Shown piece after piece: positions 33,155 through 47,507 of a DNA stretch of 64,000 nucleotides. Positions within the stretch are counted from its first letter, which is position 1. Each line of letters opens with the position of its first letter. The position numbers and the translations under genes are program-made. The notes beneath the pieces were generated by a model. The model saw only the letters and a list, made by a program, of their open reading frames with translations, ran no database searches and had not been told where the DNA came from. Source of the stretch: Morella rubra (Eukaryota > Streptophyta > Magnoliopsida > Fagales > Myricaceae); NCBI GenBank assembly GCA_003952965.2, contig CM025852.1, positions 14,188,127-14,252,126 on the forward strand, read 5' to 3'.

Positions 33155-35936
33155 CACTACAAAAAAACCGACCTTTAGCAGCGGTCAGAAACTGTTGCTA
33201 AAGGTCAAAATACCACTGCTATAGCTCCGTTGCAATAGGTCTGTAGCGGCAGTTTAGGCGATCGCTGGTGAAGACGCCAATCAATAGTGGCAGTCATCTA
33301 GAGGAGTTTGTGACTACCGTTATAGACTCAAAGTGCAATTGTGCCTTTTTTTCTTTGCAGCATGCTACAAGTCTTTAGCAGTGTTTGCAAAACGCTGCTA
33401 TAGACTACTCTACTGTGGCATTTGTTAAAAGCTAAATCGAATTTTAAAAACGCTGCTATATGTCTATAGAAACATTTTTGTGACTGCCGCTAAAGGTCTA
33501 TGCCAGCATTTTTTTTTTTTTGCTAGCATTTTAGAACGCCACTATATCAGTTTTAAAAACGCTGCAATAGATACATGTGTAAAAACCTGCGTTTTTTTCT
33601 ATATTTTCCTATAATAAAAATTTTATTATAAATTTTAATTGATTGATTCAAAAAGAGAAAAGTGTAATAAAACAAAATATATTTCATCATTGATAAATAA
33701 CCACGTCTTACAAGTTTTGCATCAAACAAAATAAGTTCTAAATTTTCTCAGTAGACTAAAAACTAACAAGTCATGACATTTAACAACAAATAACTATAAA
33801 TTTAATCCTCCACACTTCAGCACCATCTGCTCCTACTGCACCAGCATCATCGGTCATTTGTCTGCTATTACAATAATGTAAAATTAACAAACAGTAATGA
33901 CATGAACAAAGATAAAAGAGCTTAGTACACACTTAAAATTAAATTAATGGCAGTATTCATTTATGTTTGTATCTTACCAACAAACTTTTTCCGGCTTGCA
34001 TGAGATGATCTATGAATTGATGGTGAACTTGGTTGTTGGGATTGGCAACATCTTGGTTTTCACGTTGCTCCTACAAAAGTTAAACAAACAATTAACTAGA
34101 AAAATACATAAATAGAATCAATAGTAATATTGAGGATAAGTAAATAAAACTTTTACCCAAGCTTGTGCCATCATTTGTATTGTAGATTTAAGCGATGCTA
34201 CTTAGACTCCAACTTCATTTTATCCATTTTCATATTTCCTTGTTACTAGAGGATGCGGCTGACTGGATCTTACGTGTTGTTGGTAGGATGAGATGAAGGA
34301 GTTGGTCCTAATCCAACGCCGCGAATGCGACCATGTCGTTCTGGACCAATCACTTGTGCATATCGGTCAGATGGTGACCAACCGATGCTGCCATCCACTC
34401 TAAATTGGTCAAAGTTTGTGAACTTCCTGAATCGTTCAGTCCAATCTCCTCCATTCGCCTCTGAAAGAATAGAACATACAATTAAATTTGAATTAAAATT
34501 TGCACATTCAAATCAAAATTGATGTAATAATGACATACTATTTTCTCTGCTACGTCCGGATTTATTGGAGATCCGTCAGAACGTGATATGGACAGTTTAT
34601 ATAACTCTGCTCGATCAATTGGAACTTGTTTCTCTTTTTCCTGCATCACAAACACCATATGGAATGATGAAATTGTAAATTACTTATAAGAATCCTAATA
34701 ATAAAATATACCAGTAAACAAACTAATTAAGTACTATGTACCAACTCGTGAGCATGACGTGCAAAGCTCCTAGATCCTGCAGTGTGTAGCAATGTTTTGA
34801 GCGTTCGGGAATGGTTTAATTCAAAGGGAGAGAAACGGTGAATTTTGACATTTTTTAAGACAAGTCAAAGCTCACCGTTTTGAGAATTTTTTTTTTTTAA
34901 ATTTATAGTTTTTCAGTTTTTTTAATAATAAGGTATATACATGTTATGCGTTTTTAGTAAATTAAAATCAATTGTAATTTGTAATAGTATTTAAAAATCT
35001 TTATACTTAGTATTAAATACATAGCATATTATTTTACACTCTTTTTTATAACTAGTATAATAATCTTAATTAAAATAGGTTGGTAGTAATAATATATAAT
35101 ACTTATAATTTAAAAGTATAATGTCTTCTATATAACATTCCATGATTTGTTATATGTGTTTATCATATAGATGATATGTGCTAATTAACCTAAGTACTTT
35201 ATATGTATGTACCTATATACCTAATGACTAAATCATAGCCTCTAAGACCATATATTAAATTATGTATTTTAATTGCATGAGCTAATCTCTCAATATCTTT
35301 TTGTTTGAAATTAATAATATGTCCTAATTAAATAGTATTATATTACTAATTATTCAAAATATATATGCTCATTATAAGTATGATAATAGATGTTTTCTAA
35401 ACTACTTAGATTTAGTCAATAAATATGCAATTACCATAACAACCATAGGTATAATTTAAAATATATCATATAACAACTTCAATTTTCATAACAACCCTCT
35501 AATTCCATATTTTATTAAGTAGGTCCTTTAAAATAAAAATTTTCAAATACATGACAAAATAAAATTATATATGAAAAGGAATATAATAATATATAAAATA
35601 ATTATTAACATTAAATAACTTATAATTAATAAATAAAATTATTATTTTTACTTATACCTATAGCAACGTTTGTTGGCACAAATGCTGCTAAAGGTGGGCG
35701 ATTTAGTGGTGGTCACAGTGACCACCGCTATAGATACCCAATTTTTAGTAGCGTTTGTGCACAAACGCTGCTAAAAATTAGACCTATAGTGGCAGTTGTG
35801 GAAAAACGCCGCTAGAAGTCAAACTTTTGGCGGCTGAAAAATGCCGCTAAAGAGACTGCCTCTATAGGTGGGTTTTTTTATTTTTTAGCAGCAGCGTTTG
35901 TGGACAAACGCCGTTAAGACCAGTTTTTTTGTAGTG
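33155..35936 (-). mobile_element. CACTA-1 DNA transposon, complete, copy B
   Basis: The 2,782-bp element runs from CACTACAAAAAAAC at 33155 to GTTTTTTTGTAGTG ending at 35936. The AAG target duplication is at 33152-33154 and 35937-35939. Subterminal repeats based on AAACGC(T/C)GCTA and CTATAG lie at 33170-33480 and 35655-35925. The interior contains a Ptta-type gene relic and about 950 bp of AT-rich DNA without genes. At 2.8 kb with no TNPD-type transposase it is non-autonomous. Confidence 0.93.
33802..34658 (-). pseudogene. Ptta/En-Spm plant transposase family gene remnant, copy B
   Basis: This is the same relic as at 328-1250 with different lesions. The signature GPERHGRIRGVGLGPTPSS is intact here (about 34280-34350), which firmly supports membership of the plant Ptta/En-Spm family. 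The coiled-coil exon (about 34150-34260) and the first exon have suffered several indels, and the acidic last exon is shortened. Between them the two copies show all the expected C-terminal pieces, but neither is functional. Confidence 0.75.
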
Positions 35937-35939
35937 AAG

Positions 35940-36706
35940 GAAGGCTAGTTTTAAGGTGATTGGATGAGAGAAAAACCTAGCAATTTAGATTTGAAATATC
36001 TAAGGTGTTTTTCTCTCTCGATGGGGGCTTAAAAAACAATAATTTGGCATTTTAGAGTTAGATCTCGCTCACCTAAAGTATATAAATGAATCTATTAGTT
36101 AGAGTTCAAATAGGATTTAGAAACGAATATGAATTTTGAAAATTTATTTTTTTCCCTTGAGGAAGGGTCGAGCGACTATCAAGAGAGCTTCTTCATTTTG
36201 AATTAGCTTAAGCCAGGCAACGGGAATAAGGTAAGCAAACTCTCTTTGTGAAAAGTCACATCATTTGCTCGAGCTAGTTAGGGCATGTATAAGGAGCGAA
36301 CCCTCTATGTGAAAATTCACAACATTGGCTAAACGAAATCTCTCTCTAAAATTCCACACCATTTGCTCTATCCAACTAGCACATATTTGGCTGGCGAAAC
36401 CTCTCTATGGAAAGCCACATCTTTCAATCAAGCCAGCTAGTGTACATCTGGCGAGCGAGTGCTCTCTATGATGTCTTTACATGGTATGTTCGAGCTTTGG
36501 TGAACTCATTAGAATCTTCATTGTTTAGGTCTTAATGAGATCAACTCTTCATCTTCTTAATTATCACTTATATTTAAGAGACACTAGACACGATACAACT
36601 TAATTTCAACTTTCATTCGACACACACAGAAGAAGCCAATACAAATAGAGACCCACAATATTGATGTGCTTCATTGAAAAAATAATGTGTTATGAAATTT
36701 CATATA
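35940..36706. repeat. LTR-like host repeat with minisatellite, copy B
   Basis: This is the counterpart of 2529-3295. The 60-70-bp minisatellite lies at about 36234-36473 and the paralogy to 60165-60383 covers the first ~210 bases. It ends at the Sirevirus target duplication GATAT (36707-36711). No coding sequence is visible. Confidence 0.6.
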
Positions 36707-36711
36707 GATAT

Positions 36712-37891
36712 TGAATGGAATTATTTAAAACTCAATACAACAACAACTGAACCTAGAGGGGGGGGGTGAATAGGTTCTGCAGCTAAAACTTTAAATCTTT
36801 TCAATTTAACATAACGTTTTCTGCACAAACTACACAAACCAGATCAGTAAGTTCAATACCCACACGTTTTACAACAATGCAAATAATCCAATAGACAACA
36901 AATCAATTAAGTTTGAATCTATATTCAAGATTCTTTCAAAACAAGAACACCTGAAACTTTAGTATATAGTTCACGATTATTAACTCTTTAATCAAGAACA
37001 ATAATTAACAGATCAATCACCACACAAAGACACAAATCTTTTGGTTACGAAGAGAAAATCTCTTGGAAACAAATTCCAAGAGAGAAAAACTCTCCGGGCC
37101 TGTAGGCCAGGTAACGATTTCACTAGCTTTTCAAACTCAAAATACAAGGTGATCCATAGACTCAAGAATACCCAATATCCTAGTCTAACACACTTGATTT
37201 CTTACCCGAACAACACCATTCGGATCTGCTCCAATGCAGGGAATGAGAACCTCTCATCCATTCAAAAAGCTATCTACCTTTACCTAGCTATTCATACCTT
37301 GCCGTCCTCCATTGCGAACTCGCAACAACAGCAACACAAACTTGGCACTTGGCACTTGGACCTTCAAGATTTCAGCAACCTCCGAAAGTCTTGAATCTCT
37401 TTTGGGGAAATAACCACGGTGATCAATCTATAGAACTAAGAATCCTAAAGAGAGGGGTTTATCTTCAAGGCTCCATTCTCAGTTCATACACAAGAAGGCT
37501 CAGAAAAATGGGGGCAGAAACATGCAAGAGAGGTTTCACGTAGAAGGCACGATATTTCTTGATTTTTCTGAACAATCTTTCGTAATAGAATCAAGGGGGT
37601 TATAAGCTCTGGGTGACTACGGTTTTAAGTGGAGGGTCTAAGGCTTTTTGGGTCTTTCATGACGTCATCCATTTAGTTATAAACGGACTAACCAACTTCT
37701 GTTGCTGCAGTGCCCCAAATCGCGCTTCTATCTACTTGCGTCTGACTTCCAGCTAACTTGACATTTCTGGGTAAAAACTCAGCCTTTTACTTCTATCTTC
37801 AGTTCTTCATAGTAGCTTCGAAACACCTTAATATCTCAGGAAATAAACTAAATTACATGTGAAGTATAGCCAACTAAAATAGTCCTTAACA
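36712..37891 (-). repeat. Sirevirus 3' LTR, copy B
   Basis: The LTR is 1,180 bp, with minus-strand ends TGTTAAGGAC and CCATTCA, directly preceded by the polypurine tract at 37892-37903. It appears unchanged from the copy A 3' LTR. Confidence 0.92.
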
Positions 37892-38483
37892 ATCTCCCCC
37901 TTTGGCTAACTTCATGACAAACAAAAATCCCAACCCCAAGGACATGGATTCTGTTGATCACCACCACAGAACCCATTTACATATGACAAGCCTATGAACT
38001 CTATCATAGCCTATTCTATAACTTCCTGAGATTTTCAAATACCTGCAGCAAACAACTCAGCAAACCACAATATTTATCTTGTTAGATTAAAAATAACATC
38101 AATGCAATAGGAGTTAATTATATATTTTAGGAATACTTCTCTCCCCCTGAGACTAGTATCCCTTCCAAGATAGAGAGAGGATAGAAGGACTCTCCCCCTA
38201 TGTGTTAGCATGTTTATTCAATTTACATAGGATTATAATCAACACTTCATGCTAATCAATCCAATGCAGCACAACATATAACATAGGAATCATAGAAGTT
38301 TCAGCAACTTAACATAAGGATAATAACGTTCAGCAGACCATACGAAACAGAACAAAAGTGCAACAGATAAAGTGCAGCAGATATAATAAAAGTTCAACCA
38401 AAAAGCGCTGCAAATACAGATCAACAGCAGAACAACAGAGATATACTTACTCCCCCTTTTGTCAAGAAGGGAGCCAAAGAAAA

Positions 38484-39776
38484 CTAGGCAGAGTTGTCAG
38501 CCTCAGAGAGTGAATGCGCAGTAGTTGCGCCAGCAGAGAGTTCGTTGTCCTCGTCATCCAAGGGCGAGTCAGATCGGTCAGGGTCCTCAACTCCTCCAGC
38601 CATACTCGAGGCACCTTGAGTGCCCACCACATTCAAATGCTTACATATAGTTGCTACATCATTCAGCACTTTGGACAAGGTAAGTTTCATGGTCTGTTGG
38701 GTGGCAAGCAATGAAGATTGGACAGAGGAAGAAGTGTTTGACCTCTCAGTGAGCAGTTTCAAAGCCTCAACAATATAACTCATATCAGATTGCATGGGGC
38801 CTTGACTAGGGGAGGTAAAGGATTTTTTAAGGCCACGATGAGATTTGCTCTGGTTCAAGGTAGTAGGCCCCAGAGGTTGAGCTAAGTTTCAAGCGGGGCT
38901 CATTGCGAGGGATGGTAATGCAACTTGAACTCAGAAATTTCATGATGAGACAAGGGTATGGCAGTAAACTTGTGGTGGAGTTAGACTGAAATACCTTGAT
39001 CATATGAGCACATATGTGTGAGGGCAAATCAATGCTGTCATTCACTAAAAACGCATATAGAAAACGCATGCGTTCATATGATAATTGGGATAAGGATTTT
39101 GTCGGAAATATATTAGTAGAGACAATTCTACTAATAATTTGATTTTCCACAGAGAAGAGTTTAGAATTAAACTCTTTGGCTGTAAAGCACATGTTCTTAT
39201 CAGCAAATAATGTGGCCATAGTACTAGGTGAAGGTCGGGCAGAGGCATATAAGGGAATACAGGACGATTCACCCTAGGGATACCTAGGCATTGTGCCAGG
39301 AAAGAGGGATGAACATCTAGAAAGGCTCCACGAAAATAAATGGCAAATGAATTTGTATCAGAGATGGCATGAATGTTGGAGTAAAATTCTCTTACCACCT
39401 CCTCAGAGGGAGGAATTAGTTTGGTGAGGAGGCCTTCCCATCCTCTGGACACAATTTTGTCTGAAAACCGTAAATGCGTCAATTCATCCAGAAGGACTTC
39501 CCTCTCCAATATGACACCCTTTGTGCTGAATTTCTTTGTATAATGTGACTCGGCCTCAACATTAAGAAACTTGGAAGCAGGTACATTGTCAGGTGAGGCA
39601 TCACGTTGTTTTTCCTTTCCTTTATATAAGCGAGATGAGCTTTGAGCCACTTGGCTCTTAGTACGTTTGGAGACTGGTTCATGCACGGGAGAGCCAGGTT
39701 GTGGATGAGATGATTTGGCAGGAGAGGCTGGCCTTTTCTGAGCATTTTTCACTGCTGCATGTTTTACTCGAGCCAT
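38484..39776 (-). pseudogene. Sirevirus ORF3 ('putative plant transposon protein'-like), copy B
   Basis: This repeats the copy A ORF3 with the same ATG after a splice-acceptor-like TTTTTACAG, the same PF20167-like landmarks (EVVREFYSNIHA, FRGAFLDVHPSFL) and the same frameshift near 39220. No copy-specific lesion was seen. Absence of change over 1.3 kb argues for a very young duplication. Confidence 0.6.
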
Positions 39777-40560
39777 CTGTAAAAAAAAATTTATCGTGAG
39801 CTTAACAATAAATGTTATAGGTAAAAACAAAGATGATGAATAGCCCATTAAATGTACGCTTACAGGGTTACCGAGACTTAGATGTCCAATATTGCAACTT
39901 ACTATTACCCACATGTTAATTTTTGTTTTTAAAATGAATTAATCTATCACCCCATTTTTATACACTTAACCCAAGGACACATTTCATGAAATCTGGATTT
40001 TAGTTTTAAGAATAACTACTACTGACCCATTACTTTATATAAAATCATTAGTCGAGTAACCTAGATATACCAGAAATTTCAAAGCTAATGACGGATACTG
40101 CAAATGGGGAAATTTTGAAAACCTAGGTTTATTGAAGTACTAAGTAAGCGGCACAAGTGTAAGCTGGATTAACAAATCCATGTAATAGAGGGAGAAGCAC
40201 ATGCAATAAATCAATAAAATACAAAACCCATTAACTAGGAGACAGCTCGAACTGATTTCGGGACCACAAGTAAGTAATTATAAATCTCACATTTAGTCAA
40301 TATTAAATGAAGAGAGAGAGAGAGAGAGAGAGAGATTTGTACCTTTTCGTGGACTTAAGAGATGCTTAAACAAAGTGGTGGGGAAAGATTCAAACAAATG
40401 CAAGTGGGGAGAAGTGGGGTAAGCGACAATAGAGAAAATGAAGATGAGCGGCGCAGAGAAGAGGGAGCCAAAGAAAATATCGGAAGGACGTAGGGTTAGT
40501 GGGTTCATTAAGGACATAATGGGAAATTGATGTAAAAAGAACAAAAAGACAAAATTATTT

Positions 40561-41051
40561 TAAGTACATGGAGTCTAGACGAAATACCGCATATTGGGCA
40601 TCCCGAGATATCGCACACTTAGAGACGCCTGCAGTCCTGGCCGGTCATCCCAGGCAAACAGGTCTGCCCTGTCGTTCTGGGCTTGTCCCCAGTCATCCCG
40701 GCATACAGGTGCACCTCGGCCATCCCGGGCATACCGAGCTCCCTTGTCTTACTTGTCTTCCCGGGCATATTTGCGCCCCTGACTTACCTGTCTTCCGGGG
40801 CAGTTGACTTACCAGTCTTGGGCATTGACTTACCAGTCTATTGGGGCATTTTAGCGCTGTCTGACCGGGCTTTTTCTTTTACAAACACACCCGGCCTTGC
40901 GGAACTACCCTGTATCATGGCCTTTGTCCCGGGCATCCTCTCAATACAGGTCTCTCCTGTATTACCGGGCTTGTCCCGTTCATCCCGGTCAGCCCAGGCC
41001 CCGAATTTATCCTGGCTTACAGAGCTTATCCCCGGTCTTATTTTTAAAAAA
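40561..41051 (-). repeat. GC-rich CCGGG-repeat block inside the Sirevirus, copy B
   Basis: This is the counterpart of 7150-7640 with the same degenerate CATCCCGG / CCGGGCAT units between the RNase H stop and the ORF3 leader. A (GA)n microsatellite (40311-40335) lies just downstream on the minus strand. Confidence 0.6.
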
Positions 41052-41078
41052 CCACTCCAACATAAGACATAGAACATT

Positions 41079-44000
41079 TTATAACATAATAGATGGTGAA
41101 AAATTATTTAACTTCCTAAGCAAAGCTTGATTGGCTAGTACATTAAATAAAGCGGAATACCAACAATTATTTTTAGGCATTTGACAAATACCAACAGCTT
41201 GCCTTAAACATTCAAATCTTGCCGAATCAAGTGGTTTTGTAAATAAATCAGCAAGTTGATTTTCTGTAGGTACATGTTCAATAGAGATAACTTGTTTTTC
41301 TACTAAGTCACGTATAAAGTGATGCCTAATGTCTATATGCTTTGTTCTTGAGTGCTGTACAGGATTTTTAGAAATATTGATTGCACTCGTATTATCACAA
41401 TAAACAAGCATAGAATCTTGATGAATGTCATAATCATAGAGCATTTGTTTCATCCATAAGAGTTGTGTACAACAACTACCCATGGCTATATATTCGGCCT
41501 CAGCAGTTGACAAAGAGTACGAAATGAGTGTTAGATTCTTTAGAGTACCAAATACCATAATCAATAGTACCATTAACATAGCGAATTATTTTCTTCACTG
41601 CATCCATATGAGATTCTTTGGGATTTGCTTGAAATCTAGCACAAATCCCTACACTAAAAGATATATCTGGTCTGCTAGCAGTTAAGTATAATTCATCAAT
41701 TTTACCGAGGTATTCATTGGTACCTTGGTATGCTTCTTACTGTCTAAACCAAAACGTTTTACTAAGTTCTTTGCATATTTTGACTGAGAGATAAACAGCC
41801 CTTCCTTGCATTGTTTAATTTGCAGTCCTAGAAAATAATGTAATTCACCTACCATACTCATTTCAAATTCTTTTTTCATGGATTCTGCAAACTCATTAGC
41901 AAGTGACTCTATTGGTGAACCGAACACTATATCATCTACATAAATTTGGCTATTATAAGATGTTTGTTAGTTTTCTTTATAAAGAGAGTGCGATCAGCAC
42001 CTCCTCTATCAAACCCTTTTTCAAGCAAATATGTGGTTAATCTTTCGTACCAAGCTCTAGGAGCTTGTTTTAACCCATAGAGAGCTTTCTTAAGCTTGAA
42101 AACATGATTAGGATACTTAGGATCTATAAATCCTTTTGGTTGTTCTACAAACACTTCTTCTTGCAGAATACCATTTAAAAATGCGGATTTTACATCCATT
42201 TGATATAATTTAAAACCCATTGAACAAGATATGCTAATAAAATTCGAATGGATTCTAATCTTGCTACTGGTGCAAAGTTTCATCGAAATCGATGCCTTCT
42301 ATTTGAGAGTAGCCTTGAGCTACAAGGGGCTTTATTTCTAACCACTACACCATTTTCATCAGATTTGTTCTTATAGATCCATTTTGTACCAATAATATTG
42401 TTATTAGTAGGTCTAGGTACTAAATACCACACATCATTCCTAATGAATTGATTTAGCTCTTCATGCATGGCATTAACCCAACATTCATCCTTTAAAGCCT
42501 CATTAATATTTTTCGGTTCAACCAAAGACACATAGCATGAATATGAAATTTGGTTTAGAACTCTACCTCTTAACCTCATACCTTCATTTATCTGACCAAT
42601 GACATTTTGTTTAGGATGATTCAGTTTCACTCGTGAAGAGGGTTCTTTAGCTTCATCAGAGTCAGAGTCTTTGTTTCCATCAGATTCTGTGTCAACTTGA
42701 TCATCATTTCCTCAGTTAATTCTGAATGCTCTGTAGCTTCATGCTCTTCTTCAACCTGATTTTCTTGTTTCTCAACAGTATTCTCAAGCTCATTCAGGTT
42801 AGTAGCATCATATAAATCATCATCTATTTTAACATTAATGGTTTCCATAACAGTGAGAGTACGTAGATTAAAAACTCGATAAGCCCTACTAGATGATGAA
42901 TATCCTAAAAATATTCCTTCATCACTACGTGTGTCAAATTTACCTAAGTTTTCTCTATCACGTAGAATGTAACACTTACTACCAAATATTTTAAAATACT
43001 TCACTGTAGGTCTTTTTCATACCATATTTCATAAGGCGTTTTATGAGTTTTAGGACGAAGATAGACACGATTTATAATATGACATGCAGTGTTTATTGCT
43101 TCACCCCAAAATTTTTGGGCAATACTTTACTATGAAGCATAACCCGAGCCATTTCTTGAAGGACTCGGTTTTTCCTTTCTACTACTCCGTTTTGCTGTGG
43201 AGTAATGGGTGCTGAAAATTCTTTATGTATTCCTTCTTCATGGCAAAATGTTTGTAAGCTTGAATTATCGAACTCTGTCCCATGGTCACTTCGAATTCTT
43301 AAAATTTTACATCCTTGTTCATTTTTCAAACGATTACAAAGTCTTTTAACCTTCTCAAAGGTTTCAGACTTGTCTCTTAGTAACTCAATCCAGGTATACC
43401 TGGAGAAATCATCTACTACAACAAGTATGTATTTTCTGCCACCAAGACTTTCAGTCCTTGTTGGCCCCATTAAGTCCATATGCAATAATTCTAAACATTT
43501 CGAAGTACGAATATTAGTTGTCTTCTTATGAGATGTTCTAACTTGTTTGCCAAGTTGACATGGTCCACAAACTTTGTCAACTATCTTAGCTAATTTAGGA
43601 ACACCATCAACTATACTAGAAATGTTCGATAAGTCTCTATAATTTAAGTGACCTAATCTTTGATGCCAAAGTTGAGATATATCAATTTTTGAACTATTAC
43701 ATGATACATCAGCATTAATAACTAGTCCATAACAATTATCCGATGTACGAGTTCCACTAAAAATGGATTTACCTTTAGAATCAATCACCGAACAATTATT
43801 TTTGGTGAATTTAACATCAAGACCAGCATCACATATCTGACTTATGCTTAATAAATTCGATTTTAAACCTTGCACATAGAACACATCATTAAAAATCAAA
43901 TTGCCAGGGAGAGTTATAGATCCTTTACCAAGAATTTCAGACTTGCTTCCATCTCCAAAAGTTACAGCACCTCCTTTGCTATCTTTAAAAGTTGTGAAGA

Positions 44001-45922
44001 GACTTTTATCTCCACACATGTGTTTTGAGCAGCCGCTGTCAAGGTACCAAATAAAGTTATTTTTTGCCTTTAAGGCAATATGTGCTACAAAACAAGAGTT
44101 AGTCTCTTTCTTTTTCCAAACTAACTTTTGATTAATAACAGGACTTAGCTTTTGATTTATAATCTGAATTTGTTTAGATAACATGCTTACTTGACTCAGC
44201 AACTTATCAAATTCAGACTTAGATACATTATTTGAAAATGAAGAAACAGTCTTTTTCCATTTCTCAAGAGATCAAAACATTTAGGCTTAGTATGACCAAC
44301 TTTACCACAATGAAAACACTTAGGAATAAATTGGAAAACTTAGATTTAAACAAAACAGGAGCTTGAGAAGTGACTACCTTGTTTACCTTTTCTTGAGGTG
44401 CGGGTGCACTCTGAATTTTCTGAGTAGATGGCACAAAAACTACCTTGTTTGAGGATGTAGATGCTGCTGTAGTATGATCAAAACCTAATCCTCTTTTATT
44501 TCCATCCGATTGTCCTATACTTAGCATTTTATTAAGTTTGCTGGTACCACATGAAAATTTCTTAAGCTGTTCATTAGCTAGGTCCAGCTCCTTTGATAGT
44601 TTAGATGCTAGATCTTCTAGAGAAGTGTTCATAGTCATAAGTTCTTGAATCATAGCATTTTTCTCTACTAACTTTTCAGCTAGTTCATCTCTTTCTTTTT
44701 CAACAAGAACTATTTTCTTAGAAGTTAAGACATTTTCCTTCTTAATTTTAACACTTTCCTCATATAACTCTTGATAAGATTCTTTTAGGCCCTCAAGCTC
44801 ATCAACATCCTCGTTAATAATTTCTTCTGCATCATCAAAATCAGTAAACTCATTAGTTTTAATAGAAGATGTAAATGCAAGAAAATTTACCTTATCATTA
44901 TTTGAAGTTTCTGCATCTGAGGAATTTGACTCTATGTCAGAATCTGAAAGTGTTGTCTTCATAGCGTTCTTCCCTTTCGATTTCAAGTAAGTAGGACATT
45001 CAGCTTTAAAGTGCCCAAAGCCTTTGCACCCGTGACATTGCAGCCCTTGTTCTTGCTTCTTTTTGAACTCTTTCTTTTCAGATTTATCCCTCTGCTCATC
45101 ACTATTCCAGCTTGGTTTCTTAGTAGCTTTCCAATTCGATTTTTGGCCTTTCCAATTTCTGCCCTTCTTAAACTTAAATGCTTTCCTAAATTTTTTAACA
45201 AACAAGGCCATGTCTTCTTCATCAAACATTCATCTTCAGATTCGGAATCCTCTTCTATTGAGTTCAATGCAATGGATTTTCCTTTCTTTGTTGCAGGAAG
45301 AGTCATTTCGTAGGTCTGAAGAGATCCTACAAGTTCATCTAGTTTGATGGAATCCAATATTTTGCTCTCTTCAATAGCAGTCACCTTAGGCCTAAATCTC
45401 TCCGGTAATGACCTTAAGACTTTACGAACTACTTTGGATTCAGCCATCTTCTCTCCTAGGCTAAAACTCGAGTTTACCAAGTTGGTGAGTTTCCCATAAA
45501 AGTCATCAAAGCACTCATCCTCCTCATTCTAAGTTCTTCAAACTTAGAAATAATCATCTGCAATTTTGAGTCTCTAACAGCCTTGGTTCCTTCATGGGTT
45601 GTACAAAGAATGTCCCAAGCTTCTTTTGCCGTTTCACAATTTGAAATTCTTATAAACTCCTCAGCCGACACACTAGTAAATATGCATTTAATCCCTTATT
45701 ATTCCAGCCTGCTGTCTCTCTTTCACTCGTGCTCCAAAGTTGTGAATCCTTTTCACTAGTGACCTCATTAACCGTAACCATTGGTTTTTCCCATCCATTA
45801 GTCACTACTGTCCAAACTCTTTCGTCTATGGATTTTAGGAATGCTCGCATCCTAACTTTCCAATAAGCATAGTTTGATCCATCGAAAAATGGTGGAACAC
45901 TTAGAGAATGGCTCCTATCCAT
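41079..45922 (-). pseudogene. Sirevirus gag-pol polyprotein, frameshifted, copy B
   Basis: Domain order is as in copy A: gag from 45922, zinc knuckle, coiled coil, protease DSGCSKHMCG, integrase, reverse transcriptase with YVDD at 41931-41942, and RNase H ending at 41079. Differences from copy A are informative. Gag reads CGA (Arg) where copy A has TGA. The central gag frame is continuous for 321 codons (45229-44264). The integrase C-terminal side is one base longer and in frame (ending MARVMLHSKVLPKNFG). A private one-base deletion near 44331 destroys the second zinc knuckle, and another near 42709 shifts the inter-domain region. Neither copy can encode a full polyprotein. Confidence 0.9.
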
Positions 45923-45955
45923 CTCTACTAATTTGAGTCTAAAGAATCGAGATCT

Positions 45956-45967
45956 GCTCTGATACCA
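45956..45967 (-). promoter_or_regulatory. Primer binding site (tRNA-iMet type), copy B
   Basis: TGGTATCAGAGC on the minus strand sits two bases from the 5' LTR end at 45970. Confidence 0.9.
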
Positions 45968-45969
45968 AT

Positions 45970-47127
45970 TGAACGGAATTATTTAAGACTCAATACCAAC
46001 AACCGAACCTAGAGGGGGGGTGAATAGGTTCTGCAACTTAAACTTTAAATCTTTTAATTTAACAATACGTTTTCTGCACAAACTACACAAACCAGATCAG
46101 TAAGTTCAATACCCACACGTTTTACAGCAATGCAAATAATCCAATAGACAATAAATCAATTAAGTTTGAATCTATATTCAAGATTCTTTCAAAACAAGAA
46201 CACCTGAAACTTCAGTTATAGTTCACAATTATTAACACTTTAATCAAGAACAATAATTAACAAATCAATCACCACACAAAGACACAATCTTTTGGTTACG
46301 AAGAGAAAATCTCTTGGAAACAAATTCCAAGAGAGAAAAACTCTCCGGGCCCGTAGGCCAGGTAACGATTTCACTAGCTTTTCAAACTCGAAATACAAGG
46401 TGATCCATAGACTCAAGAATACCCAATATCCTAGTCTAACACACTTGTTTCTTACCCGAAATACACCATTCGGATCTGCTCCAATGCAGGGATTGAGAAC
46501 CTCTCATCCATTCAAAAAGCTAACTACCTTTACCTAGCTATTCATACCTTGCCGTCCTCCATTGCGAACTCGCAACAACAGCAAACGCACGAACTTGGCA
46601 CTTGGACCTTCAAGATTTCAGCAACCTCCGAAAGTCTTGAATCTCTTTTGGGGAAATAACCACGGTGATCAATCTATAGAACTAAGAATCCTAAAGAGAG
46701 GGGTTTATCTTCAAGGCTCCATTCTCAGTTCATACACACGAAGGCTTAGAAAAATGGGGGCAGAAATATGCAAGAGAAGTTTCACGTAGAAGGCACGATA
46801 TTTCTTGATTTTTCTAAACAGTCTTTCGTAATAAAATCAAGGGGGTTATAAGCTCTGGGTGACTCACGTTTTAAGTGGAGGGTCTAAGGCTTTTTGGGTC
46901 TTTCATGATGTCATCCATTTAGTTATAAACGGACTAACCAACTTCTGTTACTGCAGTGCCCCAAATCGTGCTTCTGTCTGACTTCCAGCTAACTTGACAT
47001 TTCTGGGTAAAAACTCAGCCTTTTACTTCTATCTTCAATTCTTCATAGAAGCTTCGAAACACCTTAATATCTCAGGAAATAAACTAAATTACATGTGAAG
47101 TATAGCCAACTAAAATAGTCCCTAATA
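45970..47127 (-). repeat. Sirevirus 5' LTR, copy B
   Basis: The LTR is 1,158 bp, with the same TA instead of TG at the outer end as copy A, followed by GATAT (47128-47132). A few private substitutions separate it from the copy A 5' LTR, fewer than separate either 5' LTR from its own 3' LTR. Confidence 0.9.
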
Positions 47128-47507
47128 GATATAAAAGTAGTACGAGTACAAATTCATACCGTAGCATTAAAGGTTAGGATGTCGATACCGAAGGACCTTT
47201 GGAAACGGATGGATGACTCTCGTGGTCTCTGCATCCATACTGAGTCTTTTTAACTCACATGATAGATTCATGAGATGACAACTCAGAGATCCCATTTGAG
47301 GAGGACCCCCACAGCTGACGGTAGACCTAGGCCTATCGAGTCCCTGTCCATGAAGTCATGCATATCTCAATTGATATTATCATAGCAGGCAGGCAGACAT
47401 GGTACTAGAGGTGGTGACGTATATGACCTTATTGAACCATGACTCTTATCACCTTCAGAGCTAATCACACATGGCTAACGCGAGTTGCCCTCTAGAATAT
47501 TTCAGAG

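Larger units (their letters stand above)
36712..47127 (-). mobile_element. Sirevirus-type Ty1-copia LTR retrotransposon, copy B
   Basis: This is the duplicate of the 3301-13717 element with the same GATAT target duplication (36707-36711 and 47128-47132). Polypurine tracts (37892-37903, near 38140, near 38192 and 38450-38460), ORF3 and the GC-rich block are all present. The gag open frame is better preserved than in copy A; the shared frameshifts remain. Because both copies have identical flanks, this is duplicated DNA and not a second insertion. Confidence 0.93.

Noticed and set aside
36712-47127. Second independent insertion of the Sirevirus
   Set aside because: The target duplication and both flanks are the same as in the first copy, so it is a product of segmental duplication.
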